A stretch of DNA of 64,000 nucleotides from Streptomyces sp. NBC_00078 (GCF_026343335.1 NZ_JAPELX010000001.1:4960001-5024000); one strand, 5' to 3'; positions 42,549-51,175 are shown, counted from the stretch's first letter. Notes: a model not told the origin generated them from the sequence alone. Numbers and translations are program-made.

Positions 42549-45272
42549 ATGACCGAGACGGGGGCTGTGGTGCGGACCGAGTTTGTCGACCGCGTCGAGC
42601 ACATGGATGAGCTGCGCTCGCTGCTGGCGGATGTGGCCGAAGGCCGCGGCGGCCGGGCGCTTGTGATCGACGGTCCCTCGGGCATGGGGAAGTCGGCGCT
42701 GCTGCGGGCGTTCGAGGCGGCGGCCACAGCCTCTCCAGCCAGTCTTCGATCGGTGGACAGACGTCGCGTCGTGTCGGTGCGGTGCCGCCCGTCGATCGGA
42801 TCGCAACTTCACTACGGCGCCGTCATCGACGTGCTCCTGCAACTGGCCGAAGACCAGGAGGTCAGGCAACCTGGCGTCTTCCGCAGATTCCTGGGCTACA
42901 CCCGGCAGGGCGTCGTTCGCTCCGCACCGGAGGTGCTGTCCGCCATGGTGCCGGGACTGGGCGCCCTGTTCACCCTGGGCAAGGAGGTCGCGGAGGCTTC
43001 GCTCGCCTCAGGATCGATGCCGTTCGACAGCCTGCTGCCTTTCCAGCAGGGAGCAGCGGCGCAGATCGCGGACGCCGTGCTGGATCTCGTTCGGCAGGGG
43101 CCGCCCACGGTCGTCCTCGTCGACGACATCCAGTACGGCGATCCGAGCAGCCTGCTGATCCTCGACCGGTTGCTGCGCAAGTTGCCCGGCGAACCGCTCG
43201 GCCTGGTGCTCAGCCACACGACGGACGGGGCCTACGCCGACGGCCCGGGAGCCATGGTCGAGGAGCTGCTGCACGACTGGGCGAAGGACGGCCTGTTGCG
43301 CCGGAGGCCGCTGGGCGGCCTGCCACGGGACGCGGTCGCCGAGCTGGTGCGCTCCCGGCACCCGGAGGCTCCCTCAGCCCTGTCGGAGCAGCTGAGCCGC
43401 TTGACCGCCGGCCATGCCGTGTTCGTCACGCTCTGCCTGGAGGAGTGGCGTCCGGACAAGGGCCCCGGCGTCGATCTGCCCGACAGCCTGAAGCGGATCG
43501 TTGAGGACCGTCTGCGGCTGCTCACCGAGCAGGAACGTGAGTTGCTCATGACCGGAGCGGCCCAGGGCGAGACGTTCCTGTCCCGTACGGTCGCCGAGGT
43601 CAAGGGGGAGCCGCACGACGACGTCATGGAGCGGCTGCGGCTCATCGCCGACCGACACCGGTTGATCCTGCCTGCACAGCTTCCGGGGTGGGCCCGTGGG
43701 GAGGCATCCGACTGCTACCGGTTCCAGCACACTGCCCTGTGGCGGGTGGCGTACGACCGCCAGACCCCTCAGCAGACGCGGTCCCGGCATGCCCGTATCG
43801 CGGCGGCGCTCACGACCGGTGCACTGGACGGGATGCCGTTGGAACGCCGGCTGGAGATCGCCCGCCATCTCCGCAACGGCGGATCAGAGTGCCTCCTCTC
43901 CTCGGCGGAGGCACATTACGGGCTGGCCCGGGACGCCGCGATGGAGGGGCTGTCCTTCGCCGAAGCGGAGCGGCACTGCGAAGAAGTGATCAAAACGGTC
44001 CGCGACCTGCCGGAGCGCGAGGAGAGCCGCGACCGGTGGCTCATCCAGGCCGTGGAACTGCTGCTGTCCCTGACCGAGGTGCGCTGGCGGGGCCAGCACC
44101 AGCCGGCCGGCGGCCCGGACATCGACGCCCTGGCTGCCGAGGCCGAAGCCGCGGCCAGGCGCTGTGACGCCCCGGAACTGGCGATCCGTACGACGCTCCT
44201 GCGCGGCAAGACCCTCTTGGCGACCCAGGGCTTGGTGCCGTCCCTGGACAAGCTCCGCTCGGCGGTGGAACTGGCCGAGCGGCACGGCGATCCCGTACCC
44301 CTCTTCGTGGCCCGGGTCGAATACGGACGGCAGGTGTCCAAGCGACGGCTGGTCGACGGTCTGGCCCAGCTGCGTGAGGCCGAGCGCCTGTATGCCTCCG
44401 ACCCACGCCTCGGCGGCACTGGCGACCCGGTGCTCCAGCACGCGCGCAACCTGGGCGAGATGCAGCTCGGCATCACCCTCTACGACAGCGGGCACCTCAG
44501 CGAGGCGCTGACCCGGCTGGACCGCTGCGCTCAGCGCCTGCGTGACGAACCGCTCAAGGCCGAGCTGCCGATCGCGCTCAACTACCTGGCCCAGGTGCAC
44601 ACGGGCCTCGGCGCCTACGAGGACGCCGAGCAGGTCCTGCGGGAGGCTCTCGACTTCGAGGCCGGCCGCGGAGGCGACAGTGGCTGGCACGCCTACAACA
44701 AGGCGCTGCTCGCCCACCTCCTCGTCCAGCGGCCGGAAGAACGGGACCAGGCCCTGGACCTGATCGCCGACGCATGGGCGGAGACAGAGCGGACTTGGCT
44801 GGCCAACCTCGTCCCCATCGTCCGTAACCTCTACGCCGAGATCCTGCTGCTCGCCGCCGGCGGACCCGGTGAACTTCTGGAGCAGGCCGACCGGCTCGCG
44901 GTCGCCACCTGCGTCGAGACCCAGCGCAGCGGCATGATCCGCAGTAAGATCGCGGCCCACTCGCTGCGTAGTCGCATCCTGCTTCGGCAAGGCAACACGG
45001 TCGCAGCCCAGGACCAGGCCCGCCAGGCTGTTCGCATCCTGGATGAGGTCGGGGACATGCCGGCGCTCCGCACGGAGGAGGTGCTGTACCACTCCGCCGT
45101 GGTGCAGGCCGCCGGGGGCGTACCGGAGGAAGCGCACGCGCTCCTGGAGCGGGCTCGGCGCGAGGTCGCCCGCAAAGCGGACCTGGTCACCGACGGTCCG
45201 TCGCGTGCCCGCTTCCTCACACGAATCCCGCTCAACAAGTCGATCCGTGAGGGCGAAGGGGTCGGCCGATGA
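42549..45272 (+). CDS. AAA/STAND ATPase with TPR-like C-terminal half (MalT/BTAD-type), 907 aa
   Basis: An N-terminal P-loop domain: TEFVDRVEHMDELRSLLADV, Walker A VIDGPSGMGKSALLRAF, Walker B VVLVDDIQYGDPSSLLILDR, sensor GLVLSHTTDGAYADG. Next is a winged-helix-like stretch (LLTEQERELLMTGAAQG), then about 450 residues of TPR-like helical pairs (LNYLAQVHTGLGAYEDAEQV, AQDQARQAVRIL). No LuxR HTH follows, unlike LAL regulators, so it is more like a signalling STAND ATPase. ATG 42549 starts the domain properly; 42492 is possible but would nearly touch the divergent small gene. The broken QueD-like gene follows after 55 nt. Confidence 0.85.
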   Translation: MTETGAVVRTEFVDRVEHMDELRSLLADVAEGRGGRALVIDGPSGMGKSALLRAFEAAATASPASLRSVDRRRVVSVRCRPSIGSQLHYGAVIDVLLQLAEDQEVRQPGVFRRFLGYTRQGVVRSAPEVLSAMVPGLGALFTLGKEVAEASLASGSMPFDSLLPFQQGAAAQIADAVLDLVRQGPPTVVLVDDIQYGDPSSLLILDRLLRKLPGEPLGLVLSHTTDGAYADGPGAMVEELLHDWAKDGLLRRRPLGGLPRDAVAELVRSRHPEAPSALSEQLSRLTAGHAVFVTLCLEEWRPDKGPGVDLPDSLKRIVEDRLRLLTEQERELLMTGAAQGETFLSRTVAEVKGEPHDDVMERLRLIADRHRLILPAQLPGWARGEASDCYRFQHTALWRVAYDRQTPQQTRSRHARIAAALTTGALDGMPLERRLEIARHLRNGGSECLLSSAEAHYGLARDAAMEGLSFAEAERHCEEVIKTVRDLPEREESRDRWLIQAVELLLSLTEVRWRGQHQPAGGPDIDALAAEAEAAARRCDAPELAIRTTLLRGKTLLATQGLVPSLDKLRSAVELAERHGDPVPLFVARVEYGRQVSKRRLVDGLAQLREAERLYASDPRLGGTGDPVLQHARNLGEMQLGITLYDSGHLSEALTRLDRCAQRLRDEPLKAELPIALNYLAQVHTGLGAYEDAEQVLREALDFEAGRGGDSGWHAYNKALLAHLLVQRPEERDQALDLIADAWAETERTWLANLVPIVRNLYAEILLLAAGGPGELLEQADRLAVATCVETQRSGMIRSKIAAHSLRSRILLRQGNTVAAQDQARQAVRILDEVGDMPALRTEEVLYHSAVVQAAGGVPEEAHALLERARREVARKADLVTDGPSRARFLTRIPLNKSIREGEGVGR

Positions 45273-45327
45273 CCGGGGCTGATGGCCGGCGAGGTGCCTT
45301 GACGGCGGCTGGCAGACTGGAGCCGTC

Positions 45328-45700
45328 ATGCTGAGGATCACCAAGGAGTTCCACTTCTCGGCCAGCCATGTGCTCGACCGGCTGCCGAGCTGGCACCCCT
45401 GCGCCCGCATGCACGGTCACAACTACGTCGTTGTGCTGGAGCTGTCCGCCCGCCGTGAGGACCTCACCGAGGCTGGATTCGTCCGTGACTACCGTGAGCT
45501 CGATACCTTCAAGAAATGGATGGATGAGACCCTCGACCATCGCCACTTGAATGAGGCGATGGGGGGGGGGTGTCTCCGCGTCAGCAGAGAATCTGGCCGC
45601 ATGGATCTTCGACCTCTGGATCGAGCGATACCCCGAGTTGACCGCCGTCAAGATCTCGGAGACCCCCAAGACATGGGCTGAATACCGGCCGTCGCGGTGA
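45328..45700 (+). pseudogene. QueD/6-pyruvoyltetrahydropterin-synthase-like gene with a G-run frameshift
   Basis: The first 80 residues are a clear PTPS/QueD fold: EFHFSASHVLDRLPSW with the first zinc His, CARMHGHNYVVVLELSA with the HxH zinc ligands and a Cys, and LDHRHLNEAMGGG. At 45561-45570 there are ten consecutive G. The frame as written ends at 45681 in nonsense; with nine G it continues VSASAENLAAWIFDLWIERY, PELTAVKISETPKTWAEYRP to the TGA at 45700, the normal family ending (a glutamate in the TPKTWAE/SET region). One extra G therefore breaks it. QueD makes 6-carboxytetrahydropterin from dihydroneopterin triphosphate. Sequencing error and phase variation are both possible. Confidence 0.82.
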
Positions 45701-45928
45701 AGGCGATGTCCACTCCCTGCGGAGAAGATGCCGGAGCGCAGATGTTCGCTCCTGCGTCATACGCGTCTCGGTAGTGCGGTTTCACGGATGCCGGGCCTGC
45801 CAGCCTCGCGGCGGCCGTGACGGCCCTCCTGCCGACTGCGCCCGCGGCCTCCGCCGGTGCCGGCTTGTGGCTGACGGCAGCGGTCCCAGCGACGCTGGTC
45901 GCCCTGCAGATAGACACGCACACCGAAA

Positions 45929-45970
45929 CAGGTGAGGCGCCTACCGAAACCGGTAGGCGCCTCACCTGTT
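45929..45970 (-). terminator. Perfect terminator hairpin of the tRNA-Pro gene
   Basis: ACAGGTGAGGCGCCTACCG (45929-45947) and its exact complement (45952-45970) form 19-bp arms with a 4-nt loop, starting 11 nt beyond the tRNA 3' end and followed on the minus strand by TTTCGG. It is evidently the native tRNA terminator, marking the chromosomal side. Confidence 0.85.
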
Positions 45971-45981
45971 GTTTTGGCTGT

Positions 45982-46023
45982 CGGGGTGGCGGGATTTGAA
46001 CCCACGACCTCTTCGTCCCGAAT
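45982..46023 (-). other. 3' half of tRNA-Pro: attachment-site remnant (attR-like)
   Basis: The minus strand reads TTCGGGACGAAG, then AGGTCGTGGGTTCAAATC and CCGCCACCCCGA: the anticodon-loop end, variable loop, T arm and acceptor end of a tRNA-Pro (probably CGG). Right of 46023 the sequence departs from tRNA, so the D arm and 5' acceptor are absent. The broken side faces the accessory region, meaning an integrated element should extend rightwards with the restored tRNA at its far end. tRNA-Pro is a known integration target of pSAM2-type actinobacterial elements. Confidence 0.85.
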
Positions 46024-46199
46024 TAGGCTCGGCCAAGATCGACACCTGCCTGTTTTCTGTTTGCGCAGTTCAGAGCGTTGGTATCGATTGGCGGGGCGCG
46101 GTCTCGGAGGGGCTCTGGGTGAAGATCTTCTCCCAGATTTCTCCCAGCTGGTCGAGCGGCGGGGCTGCGACCGCTTCTGCTCGTAGCGTTGCGCACGGG

Positions 46200-46769
46200 A
46201 TGTGCATGGGCGCGATGTCACCCTCGGCAGTCTCTCAAAAGCTCGTCATCGAGCTCGGCTACCCGCGCTCGGGTCAGCAGAGCAGGTGGGGCGATCGCAA
46301 GCGGTGGATGTTGGAGGGTGTCCTGGGCGCGGTGCTCCGGGAGATCGAGACCCGGGCTGCGGAAGATGTACAGCGGAAGGAGGCTGAGGCGCGGGCCAAG
46401 ACGGACCGGGAGGCCCGCTGGCGAGCAGCCATGGAGAAGGCAACAGAGCAGGCACTTCAGGCCCAACTGGCTGACACGCTCCGCGAACAGGCCAGCAGTC
46501 GGCAGGAGGCAATTGCACTGTGTGCATCCTGCGATGCCCGGGAACACCGGATCGCGGAGGAGACCGATGTCGAGGAGCCCCAAGTCGCCTCAGCCCGACG
46601 ATGGTTGGCCTGGGCGCGCCGATACACGCAGTCCGTGGACCCGTTGCACCAACTCCCCACCATGCCGGCACCGAAGGAGCCGGAACCGGAGGATCTGGAG
46701 CCGTATTTGAAGGGCTGGAGCCCGTACGGGCCCGACGAGAAGCGATATGGGTGGGGCGGCACGCGTTGA
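46200..46769 (+). CDS. C-terminal fragment of a mobile-element-type hypothetical protein
   Basis: From ATG 46200 the product (190 aa) has a charged long helix (REIETRAAEDVQRKEAEARA, KTDREARWRAAMEKATEQAL), SARRWLAWARRYTQSVDPLH and a Pro-rich end PEPEDLEPYLKGWSPYGPDE. This matches my memory of the C-terminal part of a longer Streptomyces protein carried on plasmids and islands; the usual N-terminal half is absent, so it may be truncated by the integration end. The frame continues back through the tRNA fragment (LNPRPL), which is an artefact. Confidence 0.6.
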   Translation: MCMGAMSPSAVSQKLVIELGYPRSGQQSRWGDRKRWMLEGVLGAVLREIETRAAEDVQRKEAEARAKTDREARWRAAMEKATEQALQAQLADTLREQASSRQEAIALCASCDAREHRIAEETDVEEPQVASARRWLAWARRYTQSVDPLHQLPTMPAPKEPEPEDLEPYLKGWSPYGPDEKRYGWGGTR

Positions 46770-46917
46770 GCCGTGCACGACGAAATCTCGACTGAGGCGG
46801 TATTCGGTCAATCCTTCACCCATTCGCGCCGGTTGAGTGGATTGTCGCGTTTGCGGTCTGGTGGTTCCGGGACTTCACAGTGAGGATGCCCGCCGTACTG
46901 GCGAACGGGGGGCGGGC

Positions 46918-48702
46918 ATGGGGTTCGGTCGGGGGTTGCGTGTACGAGAGGGGCGTGGCGTCGAGGGAATGGTCGACGGGCCCGCAGCGCCGGTTCAAGC
47001 GGGACCTGCCGCCTCTGACGGCGGCGGCTCCGGTGAGGTGGACCCGACCTCGTCGGAGGTGACCCGGCTGCTGTGCCAGGCCGTCTACACCCGTCCCGAC
47101 CGGGTCAAGGCCGTCAAAGCGTGGTGGAGCAAGATCCGAGGTAAGGACCGGAAACCGAACAAGCCCCGGCGCAGCACTCGCAGACGCATCTATCTGGAAG
47201 GCAGTGACGACTGCCCGTCCCTGGGCGAACCCATGGCCCAGTGGGTGAAGACTCACGTCCTCCACGGGCCGCCCCTGCCTGTCCCGTCGTACGGATTCGA
47301 CCTCGTACCCGTCATCGCGCACAGTCTGCGCGCACGGCGACGTCGATGGCTGAGGCGAGCGCTCGTCCTGCTGTTCGCCGTCGCTGTTGCGTACGAAATC
47401 CCCCGAGCCTCCCTCGTGTGGGGCGGCGCCGTCTTGCTGGCTTGCCTCATGTGGTGGGCTGGGTTGCGAGCCGCCCGCAAGGGCAAGAAGTCGAGGCTGG
47501 TGCCCTCGCCCCGTTTGGCGTATCTCGTTCTGTGTGTCCCCTGGATACTCGCGGTAGTGCCCTACGAGCCGATACGCGGTGAGGCGGTCGCCCTGCGGAC
47601 GGGGTTGCTCCTGCTGCCGTTCGTCCTGCTGGCCGGAGCCGTGCTCGTCTGTGTGGGAGATCGCCTCATGGCGCGGGCCGGGTTGTCCCGGATCGTGCGG
47701 GACGGCATCGAGTCCGACCGTCTGCCGTGGGCGTCGGCGTCGGCCACGCGCCGGATGGCTCTCATCAGCCACGAACAGACGCGGTCCGAACTGCCCTACG
47801 ACCACCCGGAGACTTTCGTTGGAGCAGGACGTTATGTATGGGGCGTGGCCGACATCGGTATCCCGCTCAAGGCCAAGGACCCGGAGGTGTCGGTCAAGCA
47901 CTTCGGTGAGAAGGAGCTGCTGCGGAGGATGGGCGACGCACTCGGGGAACTGGGCCGTGGCGCACGGGAGATCACTGATCCGTTGCCCGGGTTTTCCGTC
48001 GCGGAGGTCCTCGGGCTGCCGTCCGAGCTGTGGCTGCGAAGGACGCGGGCCGCGAAGCTGGAGTTGCCGGACCTGCGCGGCCGGGGCCGGCGGTCACCGT
48101 CTAGCGTGCCGGACCGGCTGTACCTGCGGGCGCAGTGCGTCAGTTGGGACGGCCAGGTCGTGGTCACTCTGTTCGCGCACGCGGCGCTGGAGGCAGGCGA
48201 ACTACGACTGACCCTGCGCCCCCACGTGATCACGCCGCTCTACAACGAACTGCGGGTGACGGACGCACCCGTGGCCAAGCGTGGGACGAGACTGTATGGC
48301 TGGGTGGCGGTGCAGGCCCTGCTGGACGCCGTCCACGGGCCGCTCGCACTATGGCGGCTGGTGACCCGGCTCGCGCTCGGAGTGCAGCCGGAGGATGGCC
48401 CGGCCGAGGAAAGAGATCCGGTCAGCCTCCGTGATCGGTACTCCATCGAAGAAGTCACTGACATGCACCAGGCCGACGACGCGAAGCGGCACGTCGTCCT
48501 CATGCAGACCTGCATCTTCCGCACCGTCTCCGCGTACCTCGAAGAACTGGGCGTCGACACCGCCGCGTACGAGCGCCAGGTGGCCGCGGTCATCACCAAC
48601 ATTCAGGTCTACGGCGACAACAACGCGCCCATCCAGAACGTCGCCGGCAGCGGCATCAGCAATGTCGGCCAGAGCAACAAGGCTCAAGGAGGAGGAAGTT
48701 GA
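46918..48702 (+). CDS. Four-TM membrane protein ending in an Asn-rich shared motif
   Basis: A 594-residue protein. The cytosolic N-terminal 140 residues include TRLLCQAVYTRPDRVKAVKA and basic KPRRSTRRR; four helices lie between about 145 and 255 (ALVLLFAVAVAYEI, LVWGGAVLLACLMWWAGL, LAYLVLCVPWILAVV, TGLLLLPFVLLAGAVLV); and a soluble domain of about 300 residues follows, with LYLRAQCVSWDGQVVVTLFA and LRLTLRPHVITPLYNEL. The last 30 residues hold GDNNAPIQNVAGSGISNV, nearly repeated in the next protein. Start ATG 46918 was chosen (later ATG 46969 possible). It is followed by a coupled gene (TGATG). Candidate membrane effector of a two-gene system. Confidence 0.78.
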   Translation: MGFGRGLRVREGRGVEGMVDGPAAPVQAGPAASDGGGSGEVDPTSSEVTRLLCQAVYTRPDRVKAVKAWWSKIRGKDRKPNKPRRSTRRRIYLEGSDDCPSLGEPMAQWVKTHVLHGPPLPVPSYGFDLVPVIAHSLRARRRRWLRRALVLLFAVAVAYEIPRASLVWGGAVLLACLMWWAGLRAARKGKKSRLVPSPRLAYLVLCVPWILAVVPYEPIRGEAVALRTGLLLLPFVLLAGAVLVCVGDRLMARAGLSRIVRDGIESDRLPWASASATRRMALISHEQTRSELPYDHPETFVGAGRYVWGVADIGIPLKAKDPEVSVKHFGEKELLRRMGDALGELGRGAREITDPLPGFSVAEVLGLPSELWLRRTRAAKLELPDLRGRGRRSPSSVPDRLYLRAQCVSWDGQVVVTLFAHAALEAGELRLTLRPHVITPLYNELRVTDAPVAKRGTRLYGWVAVQALLDAVHGPLALWRLVTRLALGVQPEDGPAEERDPVSLRDRYSIEEVTDMHQADDAKRHVVLMQTCIFRTVSAYLEELGVDTAAYERQVAAVITNIQVYGDNNAPIQNVAGSGISNVGQSNKAQGGGS

Positions 48703-49103
48703 TGGCTGTGGGACGTCGTCGCCCCGAACCGGAACAGGGGCACGGCTCGGGTATCAGCATCGGCGGCAACAACGTCGCCCCGCTCCAGAACGTGGTCGGG
48801 CAGAACATCTCGAACGTCTACCAGACCGCGTCGGTCGAGGGCGTCACCGTAGACGTGGAAACCGTGCGCGATCTCCTTGCCGCGTTCCGTACCGAGGTGG
48901 ATCGGAACGGAGCGGCCTTGCCGAACGCGCAGTTGCTCCGCGCCATGGCGGACTCCATCGACACCTCACTGGCAGCGCCAGACGCGCAGGCGATGGGGGC
49001 ACTGCGCGGGGCTGTGCAGGCGCTGCCGGCCTTGGTCGCGGGGACCGTGGTCCAACAGGGAGGTGATGCCCTCGCTCATGCCATTGCCGGGTGGCTTAGC
49101 TGA
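48702..49103 (+). CDS. Small helical protein with N-terminal shared motif, 133 aa
   Basis: The start overlaps the upstream stop (TGATG), with AGGAGGAGG just before. Residues 17-41 carry SGISIGGNNVAPLQNVVGQN then ISNVYQ, matching the membrane protein's C-terminus. The rest is a helical domain (VETVRDLLAAFRTEVDRNG, AQLLRAMADSIDTSLAAPDA, LPALVAGTVVQQGGDALAHA). The layout (repeat-type motif plus a helical domain, next to a membrane protein ending in the same motif) is what is seen when prion-like or amyloid signalling motifs link a sensor to an effector. No homologue family is recognised with certainty; it broadly resembles DUF5955-like helical proteins. Confidence 0.75.
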   Translation: MAVGRRRPEPEQGHGSGISIGGNNVAPLQNVVGQNISNVYQTASVEGVTVDVETVRDLLAAFRTEVDRNGAALPNAQLLRAMADSIDTSLAAPDAQAMGALRGAVQALPALVAGTVVQQGGDALAHAIAGWLS

Positions 49104-49210
49104 GGTGGCGGCTGCGTCACTTTCTGGCTGGTTCGCTCGATGATCACGGTGGTCGGTCTCGGCACCGTCTCACGCAGCATCTTGCGGTCCGTGCTTCGCT
49201 CGCGTGACCT

Positions 49211-49228
49211 GCCGAGCCCTTCAGGGCT
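49211..49228 (+). terminator. Compact hairpin terminator
   Basis: CGAGCCC-TTCA-GGGCTCG, a 7-bp perfect stem with a TTCA tetraloop followed by TTGCTGCTT, 107 nt after the stop of the small helical protein. Confidence 0.7.
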
Positions 49229-49466
49229 CGTTGCTGCTTCGGCGGCCGATAAATGGGCAGCGCTCGGTTCACCGTTATTTCGATATCCCCAGGAGCTTCG
49301 CGATCGCCCCGATAGGGGGCTGCTCAGATCGGAACGAGCATGAGGGCACTTTTACGACGGCTGAAACCATGCGGTGTCGGCCAATCTCATGCCAGGTGCC
49401 TGAAGAGATGGCTGGAGTTGCCGCTTGAAAGCTTGATCGCTGGCAGGATTCGGTGCGTCAGAGCGG

Positions 49467-49482
49467 CGTACACGCGTGTACG
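49467..49482. promoter_or_regulatory. 16-bp perfect palindrome upstream of the HNH gene
   Basis: CGTACACGCGTGTACG is self-complementary and ends 28 nt before the ATG at 49511. Candidate operator for the HNH gene; the binding protein is unknown. Confidence 0.45.
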
Positions 49483-49510
49483 AATCAAAGCGGCAGTGGG
49501 GTGGGGCGGC

Positions 49511-51175
49511 ATGGCCAGAGGGCCGGAGGTCAGTGAGAGCGTTCGCCGGGAGCTCTGGCGACTGGCAAACGGCATGTGCCAGATGTGTCGGCGGGAGCTG
49601 GATCCTGGGACTGCCGGACGCACCCCAACGGCTCAGACGGCGCACAATGTGGCGCTGAGCGATCATGGGCCCCGAGCAGACCCCACCCTGCCGGTCGAGG
49701 GCCGAAACGCCGTATCGAACCTCTTGTTGCTGTGCGCGACGTGCCACGACATCGTCGACAAGAACAACGGGCAGGCGCACACCGTTGAGGAACTGTCAAG
49801 ATTCAAGGCAGAGCATGAGACCTGGACCGCCGCACTGAGGAAAGCCGGACAGGCGTGGAGGATGAGCTACAGCAGCATCGACTACCTCAATGTGCCGAGG
49901 GTCGCGATGCTTCCTGGTGGGGATGTCGTGCAACAGGCGGCTCAGCGTGCCCGCCTCGACCCGACGCGGCCGTTCTCTGGGCAGGGCTTCGCCCCTGGGA
50001 CGTTCGTCGGGACGGTGCGTCCAGTCTTCGAGTCGTGGAGGGAGCACGCCGTTCCTCTTGACGAAGTGCGTCTCGATGCGGTCCAGCAGGGGATGTACGT
50101 GGCGTTCAACGCGCCGATGCGTAGCCGCAATGTGTCCAACCGGCCGTTTCCACGGCCGCTTACTGGAGCATGGCAAGACGACCCCTACCTGTCCTTCCGG
50201 TTGGGTGAACGTCAGATAATGATCCGGTACGACCCGCAATGGCTCACCACTAGCACCGCTGGCACGGACTTGGTCAGCGCGGCAGCGGAGCAGGTCGCCT
50301 ATGCAGGGATTGGCCTTGTCGTGGGTGAATCTGCTGATGCGATTCGGATCTCCGCACTGTTCTTCGGGAAGCCGCAAACCGCAGAAGGGGCGTTCATGAA
50401 GTACGTCGTTCAGGGCGAGGGCCAGATCGCAAGGACGGTTACCGTCGATGACTTTGAGACGGGATTGTCGTCGCGCGAGTCAGGATCCCGGCTGTCAGGT
50501 GCCCCTCGTGACCCAGGCAACGACGATGTCACCGTGGCACTGCACTTCAACGAACTTGAGGTCGACCCAGGGCAGATCCAGCGAGAGACATTCCAGCAAC
50601 TGATGCGCGTGGTCCCGGAGTTCCGGCGCGATCTCACGGTTGCCGTGGGCACTTTCTTCACCCACTCAGGGCTGACCGGCCTGCCGAAGCCACTTGACAT
50701 CGCAGCAGCCCATTTGGCGGGTGAGCCCAAGGTGTGGTCGACGCACTCCATCGATGGTCTGGGTACGCTGCTGGCGGATGTAGAAGTGGCCTTCGCCCTC
50801 GTGCGCGGCGTGCGTAGAGGCCAACTCGATGACCTGCACCAAGCGCTCCTAGCCGAGTCGGAGAGCTATCTCGGGGCGGTCGAGGTGAACCTTCGGCGCC
50901 CGACACACCAGCGTTTCTACGAGGCGAGCCCCCGCTATCGACTCATCGAGGCGGATCTCCGGCTGCTGTACAGCGCCAGGGAGTACTACGGGGAACTCGG
51001 CGACTGGGATCACAGACCTCACGAGCTGCTTGATGAGTGGGAAGCGGAGGACATCTTCAAGAGCGTGGCTTGGGAGGAGGACAAGGAACAAAGCGCTGCT
51101 GACGAGCGGCAGGCTGAGGAAGAGATGTCTGAGTGGATGGCCATGATCGATCGGGGCCAGGCAGCGGCGGATTGA
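49511..51175 (+). CDS. HNH endonuclease with a large uncharacterised C-terminal region, 554 aa
   Basis: The N-terminal 100 residues are an HNH nuclease: GMCQMCRREL (Cys23, Cys26), TAHNVALSDHGPRADP with the catalytic His45, NLLLLCATCHDIVD (Asn70, Cys75, Cys78, His79). This His-x-GPR-x-D arrangement recalls the HNH part of Cap5-type CBASS effectors. The remaining 450 residues are mixed alpha/beta with no SAVED signature that I can see (YVAFNAPMRSRNV, DVTVALHFNELEVDPGQIQR, FYEASPRYRLIEADLRLLYS). I infer a nuclease switched on by ligand or partner binding to the C-terminal region. GTGGGGCGGC precedes the ATG; an upstream frame to 49340 is not coding-like. Confidence 0.85.
   Translation: MARGPEVSESVRRELWRLANGMCQMCRRELDPGTAGRTPTAQTAHNVALSDHGPRADPTLPVEGRNAVSNLLLLCATCHDIVDKNNGQAHTVEELSRFKAEHETWTAALRKAGQAWRMSYSSIDYLNVPRVAMLPGGDVVQQAAQRARLDPTRPFSGQGFAPGTFVGTVRPVFESWREHAVPLDEVRLDAVQQGMYVAFNAPMRSRNVSNRPFPRPLTGAWQDDPYLSFRLGERQIMIRYDPQWLTTSTAGTDLVSAAAEQVAYAGIGLVVGESADAIRISALFFGKPQTAEGAFMKYVVQGEGQIARTVTVDDFETGLSSRESGSRLSGAPRDPGNDDVTVALHFNELEVDPGQIQRETFQQLMRVVPEFRRDLTVAVGTFFTHSGLTGLPKPLDIAAAHLAGEPKVWSTHSIDGLGTLLADVEVAFALVRGVRRGQLDDLHQALLAESESYLGAVEVNLRRPTHQRFYEASPRYRLIEADLRLLYSAREYYGELGDWDHRPHELLDEWEAEDIFKSVAWEEDKEQSAADERQAEEEMSEWMAMIDRGQAAAD

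Larger units (their letters stand above)
49104..49510. other. Intergenic region between the motif pair and HNH gene
   Basis: About 400 nt with a terminator hairpin at 49211-49228 and a 16-bp palindrome at 49467-49482. No supported ORF: the frames present are short and lack ribosome sites. Confidence 0.45.

Noticed and set aside
45701..45928. Short frame starting MTALLPTAPAASAGAG
   Set aside because: Composition is Ala/Thr-only, it runs into the tRNA terminator hairpin, and no ribosome site is present.
45969..46199. ORF starting through the tRNA remnant (LNPRPL...)
   Set aside because: This peptide is the well-known artefact of reading a tRNA T-arm antisense. The gene is taken to start no earlier than 46200.
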